Assembly: GCF_920984665.1 (NCBI RefSeq)
Contig: NZ_CAKLBP010000001.1
Span: forward strand, 1-64,000
Length of the DNA: 64,000 nt
DNA from: Pedobacter sp. Leaf170
Lineage (GTDB): Bacteria; Bacteroidota; Bacteroidia; Sphingobacteriales; Sphingobacteriaceae
Direction: 5' to 3'
Shown: one piece after another, positions 56,196 through 64,000 of the stretch
How positions within the stretch are numbered: the stretch's first letter is position 1
Layout of the letters: each line of letters begins with the position of its first letter
Translations under genes and position numbers: made by a program
Notes under the pieces: model-generated
What the model saw: the letters and a program-made list of their open reading frames with translations, nothing else
What the model was told of the DNA's origin: nothing
Database searches by the model: none

Positions 56196-56525
56196 TTAAA
56201 TAATTATTTCTAATAACAGCACTGAAAAATAAATCCCGGCAACAGTTTTCAATGAAACGTAACTAAAAGGTTGAAGTAAAACCACGAGGCTTCCTGCTGT
56301 CATCATGGCTACAATTATAGCCACAAGCCCACTCAACCATCCAAACGAGAATACAAATAATATAGTCGCAAGACTCAACAACACAAAGGCTAAACCCCTG
56401 AATGCATTTGCATTGGAACGAATCTTTGCCATATAGAGGGGCGGATTTCGATGCTTGAATTGTTTTGAAGTCAGATAAAAGGACTCGAAGGCGGCGAGCA
56501 GGATTAGAAATGCAGTGGTTATCAT
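56196..56525 (-). CDS. DUF3325-type small membrane protein
   Basis: 109 residues with three helices: TTAFLILLAAFESFYLTS, FRGLAFVLLSLATILFVFSF with GLVAIIVAMMTAGSLVVLLQ, and TVAGIYFSVLLLEIII. DUF3325 proteins occur beside PepSY iron reductases and DUF3649 proteins in bacterial siderophore clusters, so it probably belongs to the same inner-membrane complex. It starts after a hairpin that could reduce expression of this and the downstream genes relative to xusAB. Confidence 0.75.
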   Translation of the reverse strand: MITTAFLILLAAFESFYLTSKQFKHRNPPLYMAKIRSNANAFRGLAFVLLSLATILFVFSFGWLSGLVAIIVAMMTAGSLVVLLQPFSYVSLKTVAGIYFSVLLLEIII

Positions 56526-56558
56526 AAAATTATTCTGAATAGTATTTTCAATTAAAAA

Positions 56559-56612
56559 CGATAACAGTAGAATCCAGAACCGTATATTGATTTGGATGCT
56601 ATACTGTTATCG
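56559..56612 (-). terminator. Intra-operon hairpin between xusB and the DUF3325 gene
   Basis: CGATAACAGTA (56559-56569) and TACTGTTATCG (56602-56612) are exact 11-bp inverted repeats separated by 32 nt. On the minus strand the stem is followed at once by TTTTTAATT, so it looks like a partial terminator or attenuator inside the operon. Confidence 0.6.
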
Positions 56613-56630
56613 CTTTAGATGTAACGCTGA

Positions 56631-57872
56631 TTATTTCAAATATTGGATTGCCGTAATTAAACCGCCTTCAACCTTCAAACCTCGAGTGGCCACTGAGGTA
56701 AGGGCATCAACTTTATAAACGTAAGTCGAACCATCCAACAGGTTTACGCCAATGTATCCTGTTTTGCCATCCAAGGGGCTATAGTTAGTAGTGGTAATAC
56801 TTGAGATGGTTGCGGGGTCTGCAAAGCCTGTTACCGGAGTTACAGTTTTGGCTACAACATCAACAACAGCTAAGCGTTTTCCCACAACATATGCACCTTT
56901 TGTTGCAACGGGCTCCATGTTTGCGATGAATTTGCCCGAACCGATATTTAACCAATTCGTGATAACATATCCTTTGGAAACCTCTTCAAAATTGAAAAAA
57001 TAAGTTTGGTCAAATTCTGTAGTTCCTGATTTAATGCGGGTAATCGCAGAAGGCCTGGTAGAGGTTAACTTACCTTCTGCAGATGTAAGACCATCCATAG
57101 CTACTGATGATGAAAATGCATAACAATCACCATTTTCCACAACACCTAAACCATCTGTAAAGTATCTCCCGATAAAGCTGGTTCTGGTATCTTTAATCGT
57201 TTTCTCATATTTCATATCAGGATAAGAAAATACCGCAATTCCTGCTTCGTTTGGATACCTTGTAAAGAAATTGGCGTAAATACCAAAGTAAGGTGCGAAC
57301 ACTTTATTGCCAACTTGTTTTATCCAGCTAAAGTGAGCAATCTCACCGTTACCACTGGGAATAATTGCATCGGTAGTACCTTTAGCCACTTCTGCATTGG
57401 TTTCTGCACTTACACGGTACCACTCGTAAACAGTCGGCGTACCATCTGCAGCAAGTCTTCTTGGCACTTTCACCATTAAAATATCGTCATTAACCGGAGC
57501 AAAAGCTTGTACTGTCGCTGAAGTAAAGTCATTCAATTTCTTCAACTTACCGTCTGCAACGCCGTAAACTGTTACTGCGCCAGGGCTACCCTGTCCATAC
57601 AACATACTAAAAAACTTGTTTTTCGCTGTTACGTAGTACCGGTATAGTCCGTCCTGCTCAACACCATTTCCCACAATAGAAACTGCGCCGTTTTCTAAGC
57701 TGCTTGCAGTTACAAGATAATCTGCTTTACTGGCAATCGCGGTCGGGCTAACGGCAATGATGTAATTCCCGGGGTTTTCGGGAATGACTTCCCTATCATA
57801 TTTTTTTTGGCAAGAACTTAATACACCTACAAAAGCTAAGGCTAATAGTGTTCTGGTAATTGTTGTTTTCAT
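56631..57872 (-). CDS. xusB: XusB-like DUF4374 surface lipoprotein
   Basis: 413 residues with a lipoprotein signal (RTLLALAFVGVLSSC; Cys21). The rest is DUF4374, predicted to be a beta-propeller: NYIIAVSPTAIASKADYLVT, then GNGVEQDGLYRYYVTAKNKF, and GKTGYIGVNLLDGSTYVYKV near the end. In the Bacteroides Xus system the DUF4374 lipoprotein XusB binds iron-loaded siderophores at the surface and hands them to the receptor. Here it follows the TonB receptor by 34 nt, as expected. Confidence 0.87.
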   Translation of the reverse strand: MKTTITRTLLALAFVGVLSSCQKKYDREVIPENPGNYIIAVSPTAIASKADYLVTASSLENGAVSIVGNGVEQDGLYRYYVTAKNKFFSMLYGQGSPGAVTVYGVADGKLKKLNDFTSATVQAFAPVNDDILMVKVPRRLAADGTPTVYEWYRVSAETNAEVAKGTTDAIIPSGNGEIAHFSWIKQVGNKVFAPYFGIYANFFTRYPNEAGIAVFSYPDMKYEKTIKDTRTSFIGRYFTDGLGVVENGDCYAFSSSVAMDGLTSAEGKLTSTRPSAITRIKSGTTEFDQTYFFNFEEVSKGYVITNWLNIGSGKFIANMEPVATKGAYVVGKRLAVVDVVAKTVTPVTGFADPATISSITTTNYSPLDGKTGYIGVNLLDGSTYVYKVDALTSVATRGLKVEGGLITAIQYLK

Positions 57873-57906
57873 ATTATTTTTTTTTAAAAGATTTATGATT
57901 ATGTAT

Positions 57907-60297
57907 TTATTTTCGTGATTTATTAATAAAGTATCTGAGATTTAGATAAAAGCTGCGACCAGGTTTTTGCAAAGCAAAATTGTCAAAGACAGGTTTATCT
58001 GCAATATTTCTTACCTCAAAAGAGACATTGTACCTTCCATTTTTGAATGAATAGACGAAATTTGCATCATGGGAAACCTGGGCTGGGATGCCATATTTTG
58101 ACTCTGTATCGGGCGAGCCGAAACTAGGCCAGTCCAACCAGAAATCATGTACATATAAAAGGTTATAGCCTATCGTTAAGTTATTTCCTTTCACAAATAC
58201 ATCTTTAAATGTTCCTGAAATATCAGCGTTACCAAAAAAGAAAGGAATGTTTGGCATTTGATCCAAGTAGGTTAAACTTTCTATTGTGTAGTACCTTTTG
58301 GCATTTGGATCGTAATCGTATTGCTGTAAATTAATCAGTTTTTGATAAGTAACTGTCGCTCCCGCAGTTAACCAGTTTTTAAATGAATATCTAATTTCAC
58401 CATCAAGCCCCGTAGTCCTTACACCATCCCGGTTATCCGAAATTGTAAAATCTCTTTGGGAACTTGTACCTCCAACAAACCGGCTGAAGATAAAATCTGC
58501 AGAATACCTGTAAATCGCATTTGCGGTAATTGAAAACCGGTTAACCTCATTTAGCTTAAAACCATAAACAATCCCCAAGTTTAAGTTGTCACTCTTCTCC
58601 GGCTTTAACAGAGGGTTTGCAGCTTCATTTTCAAGGTTACCGAAAATTTCATTTGCTTCCGGCATTCTATTGGTTAATTCATAAGAACCCCGCAGCTGTA
58701 AATCCCGCATTATATAATAGGATAGAGCCATTCCATAACCCAACTTCTTATCGTTATTTGACCTATTTATGCTTCCTATAACACTTTTTAAGGTGATGTA
58801 TTTACCAAAAACATTCAGATTCCATTGATTCTGCATGGCATATGAATAGCCGAAACCCAAGACATTTTTATGCATCGTTTTAGCTGGGTCCAAAACATTT
58901 CTATCCGGGAATAAAAGATTATCTGTTCTCCTGTTGAATGTAGAATACACGTTATTAATAGCAAATGACTGATGCTCAGAAATTTGATAATTCACCATCC
59001 CTGTAGCCAAACCATTATTATTTCTGTACTCGCTATATTGCCCCCCATCGCCACGCTCTCCCATACTCACCTTTGGATCTCGTATGCCATCCCAGTCATA
59101 ATCTGCTCTTGCGGTATCAATGGTGTTTTCGTAGCCAAAGTTATAATTAGCATTAATGGTTACGTCCAACCCCTTTAGGAGGTTAACTTTTTTATATTTC
59201 AAAGAAGGCATAACGATATTACCCCGTCTGTGTACCTGACCGTAAACAGCTTCAGGTCTCGCAGCGGTTTGGATCTCTTTATAGTTTTTTCCCAAAGTCA
59301 TCCCGATTAAAAAGTTATCTGCCCATGATTTCCCAACAACACCCGCGTTTGCGATTAAGGTTTCATTATGGTAGTTATCATGAAATCTTTTTACAGATGC
59401 AGCTCTTAATTCCGGTTGCATATCATTCTGCAACAACAGTCTCAAATCTGTACGATAATTATTATCTGAATAGTTTTGAAAAGCATTAATTTGAAATGTG
59501 AGACCACTCTTAGTGGTGACAGCTGTGTTAATTACACTGCGATGAGTATTAAAAGATCCGTAAGAATAAGATGCATCCAAATAATTCCGCTGACTGTTAT
59601 TGGTCACAATATTTATCGCGCCTCCCAAAGCATCAGAACCCAACCAAATAGGTACAACACCTTTGTAAACCTCTACACGTTCAGCCAGATTTATCGGAAT
59701 ATTATTAATCTGAAAAGAGGAGCCGAAATTATCCATAGGTACACCATCGATAAAATAGCGAATGTGGCGACCGGAAAAGCCATTGAGCGAAACATTAAAA
59801 TTTGAGCCAACCCCACCAGATTCCCTTACACGTATACCTGCAACTTTATCCAATGCACCAGAAATGTCGAGAGTTGTGTTGTAGAGCTTTTTTGCATCAA
59901 TCGCAGTGACATTGAATGCCTGCCGGTTAACTTCCTGCGCTTTGGTACGGCCAAGGACATTAACCGTTTCCATGTGCGCCGCATCCTCAGATATGGACAG
60001 ATTAATTTTAGTTTCTATTCCAGCTATTAAATAAAAATCCTTCTTTATGGGTTTATATCCAATCGCACTAATACTGATATGGTAATTTCCTTGTGGTATT
60101 CTTGCCAATCTAAAATAGCCATTGGTGTCCGTTACTGTTGCGAAATTAGATTTCAGGATTCTTACAGTAGCACCTGAAAGTGCTTCACCTGCAGAGGTTT
60201 TTAGATAGCCCGAAACCGATGAGGTAAGATTCTGGGCGTATGTGAAAATTACAAAGGCACATAGCATGCCCGTTAGCAAAATTTTCTTAAATTGCAT
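57907..60297 (-). CDS. xusA: XusA-like TonB-dependent receptor
   Basis: 796 residues. Signal peptide to about residue 21 (MLCAFVIFTYAQ), a carboxypeptidase-like domain at about 26-110 (VSGYLKTSAGEALSGATVRI), plug at about 125-235 (NVSLNGFSGRHIRYFIDGVP; RVEVYKGVVPIWLGSDALGG), then a barrel ending in SFYLNLRYFINKSRK. It is the first gene of the operon. The pairing with DUF4374 and PepSY genes identifies it as the outer-membrane gate of a Xus-type system importing a foreign siderophore. A consensus promoter with an iron-box-like repeat is just upstream. Confidence 0.9.
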   Translation of the reverse strand: MQFKKILLTGMLCAFVIFTYAQNLTSSVSGYLKTSAGEALSGATVRILKSNFATVTDTNGYFRLARIPQGNYHISISAIGYKPIKKDFYLIAGIETKINLSISEDAAHMETVNVLGRTKAQEVNRQAFNVTAIDAKKLYNTTLDISGALDKVAGIRVRESGGVGSNFNVSLNGFSGRHIRYFIDGVPMDNFGSSFQINNIPINLAERVEVYKGVVPIWLGSDALGGAINIVTNNSQRNYLDASYSYGSFNTHRSVINTAVTTKSGLTFQINAFQNYSDNNYRTDLRLLLQNDMQPELRAASVKRFHDNYHNETLIANAGVVGKSWADNFLIGMTLGKNYKEIQTAARPEAVYGQVHRRGNIVMPSLKYKKVNLLKGLDVTINANYNFGYENTIDTARADYDWDGIRDPKVSMGERGDGGQYSEYRNNNGLATGMVNYQISEHQSFAINNVYSTFNRRTDNLLFPDRNVLDPAKTMHKNVLGFGYSYAMQNQWNLNVFGKYITLKSVIGSINRSNNDKKLGYGMALSYYIMRDLQLRGSYELTNRMPEANEIFGNLENEAANPLLKPEKSDNLNLGIVYGFKLNEVNRFSITANAIYRYSADFIFSRFVGGTSSQRDFTISDNRDGVRTTGLDGEIRYSFKNWLTAGATVTYQKLINLQQYDYDPNAKRYYTIESLTYLDQMPNIPFFFGNADISGTFKDVFVKGNNLTIGYNLLYVHDFWLDWPSFGSPDTESKYGIPAQVSHDANFVYSFKNGRYNVSFEVRNIADKPVFDNFALQKPGRSFYLNLRYFINKSRK

Positions 60298-60340
60298 GAC
60301 TTTTAACTGAGATTAAAGGTGAGCCGGCTTGTCCGGTTTA

Positions 60341-60365
60341 GCCACATGGGTGCGAACCATGTGGC
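60341..60365 (-). promoter_or_regulatory. Hairpin at the 5' end of the xusA mRNA
   Basis: GCCACATGG (60341-60349) pairs perfectly with CCATGTGGC (60357-60365) around 7 nt. The predicted transcript start (about 60376) is only 10 nt upstream, so it would be the first structure of the mRNA. On the plus strand it is followed by ATTTTTT, so it may also stop antisense transcripts. Confidence 0.55.
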
Positions 60366-60381
60366 ATTTTTTATTATAGTA

Positions 60382-60413
60382 CAAACATAGGTCTTATTTA
60401 GAATAAGTCCAAA
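60382..60413 (-). promoter_or_regulatory. xusA promoter (TTTG-N20-TATGTTTG)
   Basis: On the minus strand TTTG (60413-60410) and TATGTTTG (60389-60382) fit the -33/-7 consensus with a 20-nt spacer. Confidence 0.7.
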
Positions 60414-60416
60414 TAT
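60394..60416. promoter_or_regulatory. Iron-box (Fur-like) inverted repeat over the xusA promoter
   Basis: TTATTTAGA (60394-60402), 5 nt, TCCAAATAT (60408-60416) forms an imperfect 9-5-9 inverted repeat. It contains the -33 TTTG and abuts the -7 element, a position suited to repression. The resemblance to Bacteroidota Fur sites is from memory and not verified. Confidence 0.5.
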
Positions 60417-60927
60417 AAATAATTATATATCAAATTTTAAATTTGTTCTTAGCTCTAAGAATTCCTGATTAGAGATTTTAATATGGATGAATGAGAGAAT
60501 TTGTAGCTGGTTTAGCCCTCTGAGCGATTCACATGCCAATAGAAATTTTCGGTTAATTATCTGAGCGGACAATAAATCCAAACAGGAACGGACCGCTACA
60601 GAAATTTTTAGATACGATTTTTTTAGCGAGTGATTGCTAAGAAGAGATTTTTGAACAATTAATTTGCTAAAAAAAGTCTAAAAATGTTTTGCCGCCTGTG
60701 AAGAACATCTGCTCAGATTCCAATTATGCAGCAAAGCCATCTGAGGATAAGTTGAGTACAATGATGGGACGGACCTGTATAGTCGTCATCTAAGAAGTCA
60801 AAGTGAAATTATCAAACACAAATCCAATAACGTGTTAAAAGAATTCCATTTAAAGCTGTCACTAGGGAGATCGACTTTTTCGAATCAAATATTTCAATCA
60901 AATTAACAGGATTTGTGTTATGAATAT
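60417..60927. other. Gap with no supported gene
   Basis: About 510 nt upstream of the small plus-strand frame at 60928. No repeat, terminator or RNA motif was recognised. Confidence 0.5.
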
Positions 60928-61230
60928 ATGTTTGAAAAACAATTTATACGGGAAGATGCGAAATTAATTGATAAAAATATCATTCAACTTATGGGTGCAC
61001 TCGTTTTCGACCTACGTGAATTTAAGGTTTCGATAGGCTTCTGCTCGTCAGGAACCTTATCCATAAACTTTTTGAGTTCAATTCCCGCAAAACTAGAAGA
61101 AAATGCCCTTTACATCATTGAAAAACGAATATCAGGCAGTTCTTATAGCGTAAATGTTTTTCTTTCTGGTCATACTTTACAGATACCAGAAAATATTAAG
61201 ACCAAGCCAGGCATTTGCCTGACAAATTAA
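60928..61230 (+). CDS. Small hypothetical protein
   Basis: 100 residues from ATG 60928 (MFEKQFIREDAKLIDKNIIQ); a TTG five codons upstream is possible. No signal peptide or helix and no recognised family. Codon use resembles that of accepted genes in this window, with segments ENALYIIEKRISGSSYSVNV and FLSGHTLQIPENI that could form a beta-rich fold. A smaller minus-strand frame overlaps its 3' end. Moderate confidence that it is real. Confidence 0.45.
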   Translation: MFEKQFIREDAKLIDKNIIQLMGALVFDLREFKVSIGFCSSGTLSINFLSSIPAKLEENALYIIEKRISGSSYSVNVFLSGHTLQIPENIKTKPGICLTN

Positions 61231-61404
61231 AGAAGGAGTATTTTGTGGCACCATCCATATTTATCGAGCCTGGCAAAATAAGTTCGAAACCATGGTTTAT
61301 CCAACAAAAGTATCTCAAAAAAAATATCAAAAACGCATAGGTTTCTTTGTTGTTTTCGCTTCTTATTTCCGAATCTAATTTGAGCTTGCGGATTGCATCC
61401 CTTC

Positions 61405-61842
61405 TTAGATTTGTCCCATATGTTTTGGATCGAAGTCTAACATCCATTCAATACCATATTTATCTCTGAACATACCAAAATAAGAACCCCATGGACTATT
61501 ACCAATCGGCATTTCAATTGTTCCGCCGGCTGAAAGTCCGTTGAATAGCTGATCAGCTTCCGCTTTGCTATCTGCACCGATAACGATTTTAGATCTGTTT
61601 TCACTTTCATTGACCCGGCCCATGAATTCGGGGACGTCATTGCCCATTAATACATTTTTACCAATCGGCAGCGCAATATGCATAATCTTATGAGCATCTG
61701 CTTCTGCAACGGGGTTTCCTGGAATCGATAGGTCTTTATAGCGCATAATTAGTGCGAAATCTCCGCCAAATACTGATTTGTAAAACGTGAATGCTTCTTC
61801 TGCATTTCCATTAAAATTAATGTGTGGATTGATAAGTGCCAT
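61405..61842 (-). CDS. PhnB-like VOC-family protein
   Basis: 145 residues from ATG 61842 (MALINPHINFNGNAEEAFTF) with the PhnB/YjdN pattern: YKSVFGGDFALIMRYKDLSI, GKNVLMGNDVPEF, KIVIGADSKAEADQLFNGLS and SPWGSYFGMFRDKYGIEWML. The fold has two beta-alpha-beta-beta-beta units without an obvious complete metal site. Such proteins are common and of unproven function in most genomes. It is divergent from the glxA-type gene, which may regulate it. Confidence 0.9.
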   Translation of the reverse strand: MALINPHINFNGNAEEAFTFYKSVFGGDFALIMRYKDLSIPGNPVAEADAHKIMHIALPIGKNVLMGNDVPEFMGRVNESENRSKIVIGADSKAEADQLFNGLSAGGTIEMPIGNSPWGSYFGMFRDKYGIEWMLDFDPKHMGQI

Positions 61843-61965
61843 ATTTTTTATTTTAATCAGTCCATAATTGAACTAACCACACAAAAATGCACTTAACTTT
61901 AGAAGCGGACACTGTGCAAGAATGACAACAAAAGGGTGATTTACGACAGAATTTATTATATTGTG

Positions 61966-62456
61966 ATGAATAAACTTAGAAAGATGAAACAAGTAAGTAT
62001 TCTTGTCCCAGAAAGTTCGGTTCTGCAAGCCATAGCAGATCCCCAATATTTATTCTGCGCTGTAAATGAGTTTATGATCATCAATGGAAAAAAACCCCTA
62101 TTCGAAGTCAAGTTAATAGGTTTGAAAAGATCAGTAACCCTAAATGAAGGTTTGTACACTGTAAATACACACCAGCTCCTCCAGGATGTAAATAAAACCG
62201 ATTTGGTAATTATTCCTGCTTTATTTGGTGATATGAAATCCGCAGTCGCGAAAAATCAAGAAATGTTGCCCTGGATAATTAACCAATATAAAGACGGCGC
62301 AGAAATAGCGTCCTTATGTGTTGGCGCTTTTCTGCTTGCCTCAACAGGATTGCTGGATGGTAAAAGGTGCTCTACCCATTGGGGGTTTCAAAACCAACTC
62401 CGGCAGATGTTTCCCAGTGTTAAGGTAGTGAGCGGTAGCATTATTGTCTATAACGC
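61966..62456 (+). pseudogene. GlxA-type regulator truncated by an IS21-family element
   Basis: ATG 61966 (MNKLRKMKQVSILVPESSVL; MKQ at 61984 is an alternative) begins a DJ-1/PfpI-like domain: DLVIIPALFGDMKSAVAKNQ, the nucleophile-elbow-like ASLCVGAFLLASTGLLDGKR and CSTHWGFQNQLRQMFPSVKV. The gene runs into foreign sequence after VSGSIIVYNAG, at about 62456, where the IS21 end begins, and stops at 62487. The C-terminal AraC-type helix-turn-helix is missing from this piece and may lie beyond the window, on the far side of the element. Without it the protein cannot bind DNA. Confidence 0.85.
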
Positions 62457-64000
62457 AGGTCACTGGGCCACTCATTTCGCTGCATAGCGGGCCACCCATT
62501 TCATTCGTCACTGGGCCAAAAAAAAGGCTTTATTTCGCTGGTCATTGGGCCAGCCTTCCGTTATTAGCTTTCTATAAAACGGAGGTAATCGGGCCAAAAT
62601 TATTTATTCCGGACTTCTAAAACGGAGGTCAATGGGCCACTTTCCATGATTTATTATAGTCTTGTATCTGAAATAAAAAAGCAGATACATGGCAGGACAA
62701 CGAATTGATATCATGGAACTTCGCACTTTGATTGCATTAAAGCTAAAGAAATTCAGCAACCGGAAGGTAGCTCTCCTTTTGAAGATTAACCGTAAGACTG
62801 TTGATGGGTACATCAAGCGGTTCACCGAACTTGGCATCACCTATGAGGAGCTTTACGAACTTTGTGAATCCGATTTAAATGATCTTTTCACTGAAGAGAG
62901 CCAGACTGAGAAACAGCGTTACGAGGAACTTTCCGCTTTATTCCCTTCCTTTAAAAAAGAGTTTACCAAGCCCGGGTGCACCCTTCAGGCGCTTTGGAAG
63001 GATTATATAGAAAAGCACCCCAAGGGATATAAATATACCCAGTTTACCCTTCATTACCGCAAATGGAAAAAACTCAATAATCATAGCGGTAAACTGGATC
63101 ACAAGGCCGGTGAGAAGCTTTACATTGATTTCTGTGGCAAGAAATTAGGATATATTGATAAAGCTACAGGAGAACTTGTGCCTGTTGAGGTATTCGTTGC
63201 AGTGCTGCCCTGTAGTCAATATACTTTTGTAAAAGCAGTCCATTCACAAAAGCGGGAAGATCTGATCTGCTGCCTTGATGCATGTCTGCAGTGGATGGGC
63301 GGTGCACCACAGGCTATCGTTTCAGATAATCTGAAATCTGCTGTTAGCAAAGGTTCGAAATATGCGCCCATCATCAATAAGACCCTTGCCGATTTCGCCC
63401 TCCATTATGGCTGCGCTGTTGATCCTGCCCGTCCGTATCACCCCCAGGATAAGGCCCTTGTGGAGCGGAGCGTGGAACTGGTGTACCAAAGAATCTACTA
63501 TCCCTTAAGCAAGATTACCTTTTTTGACCTGGATTCACTTAACAAGGCAATCGCTGAGCAGCTTATAGAATACAACAACTACCTTTTCTCCCATGGCGGC
63601 GGTACGCGCAGAAGCTATTTTATTGATCTCGAGCGGGATTATCTTTATCGTCTTGCATCAGGAAAATATAGTATTCGTTATTATAAAAGGGCTAAGGTTC
63701 AGCGTACTTCGCATATCTTTCTCAGTGAGGACAAAAACTATTACAGCGTTCCATTCAGGTATACCGGAATGTATGTCGAGGTGCAGTATAATCAGGATAT
63801 TGTTGAGATACTCTATAACCATGTACGTATTGCATCGCATGAACGTAGCTATCGACGCGGCAACTATAAAACCATTGCGGACCATATGCCCTCCACTCAT
63901 CAGGCTTATGGTCAATGGAGTCCGGAGTACTTCGAGCAGCGGGCAACCCAGGTTGGTCCGGGTACACTAAAGTATATTCAGATGCTGCTGAACCAGTCCC
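62457..64000 (+). mobile_element. IS21-family insertion sequence, left part (continues past the window)
   Basis: The left end carries six copies of a 12-nt repeat related to GTCAnTGGGCCA: 62459, 62483, 62507, 62541, 62585 and 62628. Multiple terminal repeats are typical of IS21 ends. The istA gene follows; istB and the right end lie outside. Confidence 0.85.
62689..64000 (+). CDS. istA: IS21-family transposase IstA, incomplete at the window edge
   Basis: 437 codons are in the window, with no stop. Start ATG 62689 (MAGQRIDIMELRTLIALKLK) leads into an N-terminal HTH (KFSNRKVALLLKINRKTVDG). The integrase core has the DDE acids: Asp in KLYIDFCGKKLGYID, Asp in AIVSDNLKSAVSKG, and Glu in DKALVERSVELVYQRI. 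A C-terminal domain is visible as SVPFRYTGMYVEVQYNQ. IstA needs IstB, expected just downstream outside the window. The frame is intact here, so the element may be active and recent. Confidence 0.92.
   Translation, partial: MAGQRIDIMELRTLIALKLKKFSNRKVALLLKINRKTVDGYIKRFTELGITYEELYELCESDLNDLFTEESQTEKQRYEELSALFPSFKKEFTKPGCTLQALWKDYIEKHPKGYKYTQFTLHYRKWKKLNNHSGKLDHKAGEKLYIDFCGKKLGYIDKATGELVPVEVFVAVLPCSQYTFVKAVHSQKREDLICCLDACLQWMGGAPQAIVSDNLKSAVSKGSKYAPIINKTLADFALHYGCAVDPARPYHPQDKALVERSVELVYQRIYYPLSKITFFDLDSLNKAIAEQLIEYNNYLFSHGGGTRRSYFIDLERDYLYRLASGKYSIRYYKRAKVQRTSHIFLSEDKNYYSVPFRYTGMYVEVQYNQDIVEILYNHVRIASHERSYRRGNYKTIADHMPSTHQAYGQWSPEYFEQRATQVGPGTLKYIQMLLNQS

Noticed and set aside
61196..61447. 83-codon minus-strand frame
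   Set aside because: It overlaps both the 3' end of the plus-strand hypothetical gene and the end of the PhnB-like gene, and has no motif.
1..64000. CRISPR arrays, tRNA and rRNA genes
   Set aside because: No regular spaced repeats, and no tRNA cloverleaf or rRNA sequence was recognised on either strand. The six IS21-end repeats are irregularly spaced and belong to the element.

Overview
The window is a Bacteroidota chromosome segment, most likely from the Sphingobacteriaceae (Pedobacter/Mucilaginibacter-like; inferred from protein styles, not from a marker gene). The evidence is two SusC/SusD pairs, SusD- and XusB-type lipoproteins, TonB-dependent receptors with N-terminal carboxypeptidase-like domains, promoters of the TAnnTTTG (-7) type, A+T-rich intergenic DNA and a near absence of Shine-Dalgarno sequences. 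No rRNA or tRNA gene was seen.

Layout. 0-4 kb: an unidentified protein, a frameshifted VOC-fold gene, a Tat-exported cupin and an exported metallopeptidase-like protein. 4.1-10.6 kb: an apparent operon of a small CxxC membrane protein, an ABC ATPase, a siderophore-type TonB receptor and two DUF3526 ABC permeases. 10.8-13.3 kb: a graveyard of mobile DNA, with a decayed IS1182-type transposase, a fragment of a short repeat, an IS3-type remnant and a voltage-gated ion-channel pseudogene cut off by the IS3 piece. 13.4-17.4 kb: nhaA, a DUF389 protein and a CPA1-type antiporter. 18-24 kb: a SusC/SusD pair with an exported endonuclease/exonuclease/phosphatase-family enzyme. 24.8-26.9 kb: TetR regulator, DUF1348 protein and alpha/beta hydrolase, with two matching palindromic operators. 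28.4-30.1 kb: an ABC exporter. 30.1-32.3 kb: gene-free DNA with short dispersed repeats, MITE-like repeats and two possible small RNAs. 32.3-33.3 kb: an SDR. 33.7-43.1 kb: a second SusC/SusD locus with GH43 enzyme, AraC regulator and a sugar isomerase of the arabinose/fucose isomerase type, suggesting use of arabinose-containing glycans. 43.9-45.8 kb: SDR plus AraC regulator.

46-49.3 kb holds a folate-independent methionine synthase pair (MesD plus MesX/DUF1852) behind a recognisable cobalamin riboswitch, with a divergent Lrp/AsnC regulator. 49.7-53.8 kb: transglutaminase-like protein, an Hsp20 whose upstream region carries three helically phased palindromes and a sigma-54-like promoter, a small unknown protein and an S41 peptidase. 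54.2-60.3 kb: a complete Xus-type xenosiderophore operon (TonB receptor, DUF4374 lipoprotein, DUF3325, DUF3649, PepSY reductase) behind an iron-box-like palindrome. 61.4-64 kb: a PhnB-like protein and a GlxA-type regulator cut in its DJ-1/PfpI domain by an IS21-family element whose istA gene runs off the end of the window.

Three themes link the genes: metal-chelate uptake (two separate TonB systems), glycan or polymer uptake (two SusCD loci), and vitamin- or stress-responsive regulation (B12 riboswitch, sigma-54-like hsp20 promoter, TetR operators). Six loci show decay or mobile-element damage (VOC gene, IS1182, IS3, ion channel, glxA, partial MITE copies).
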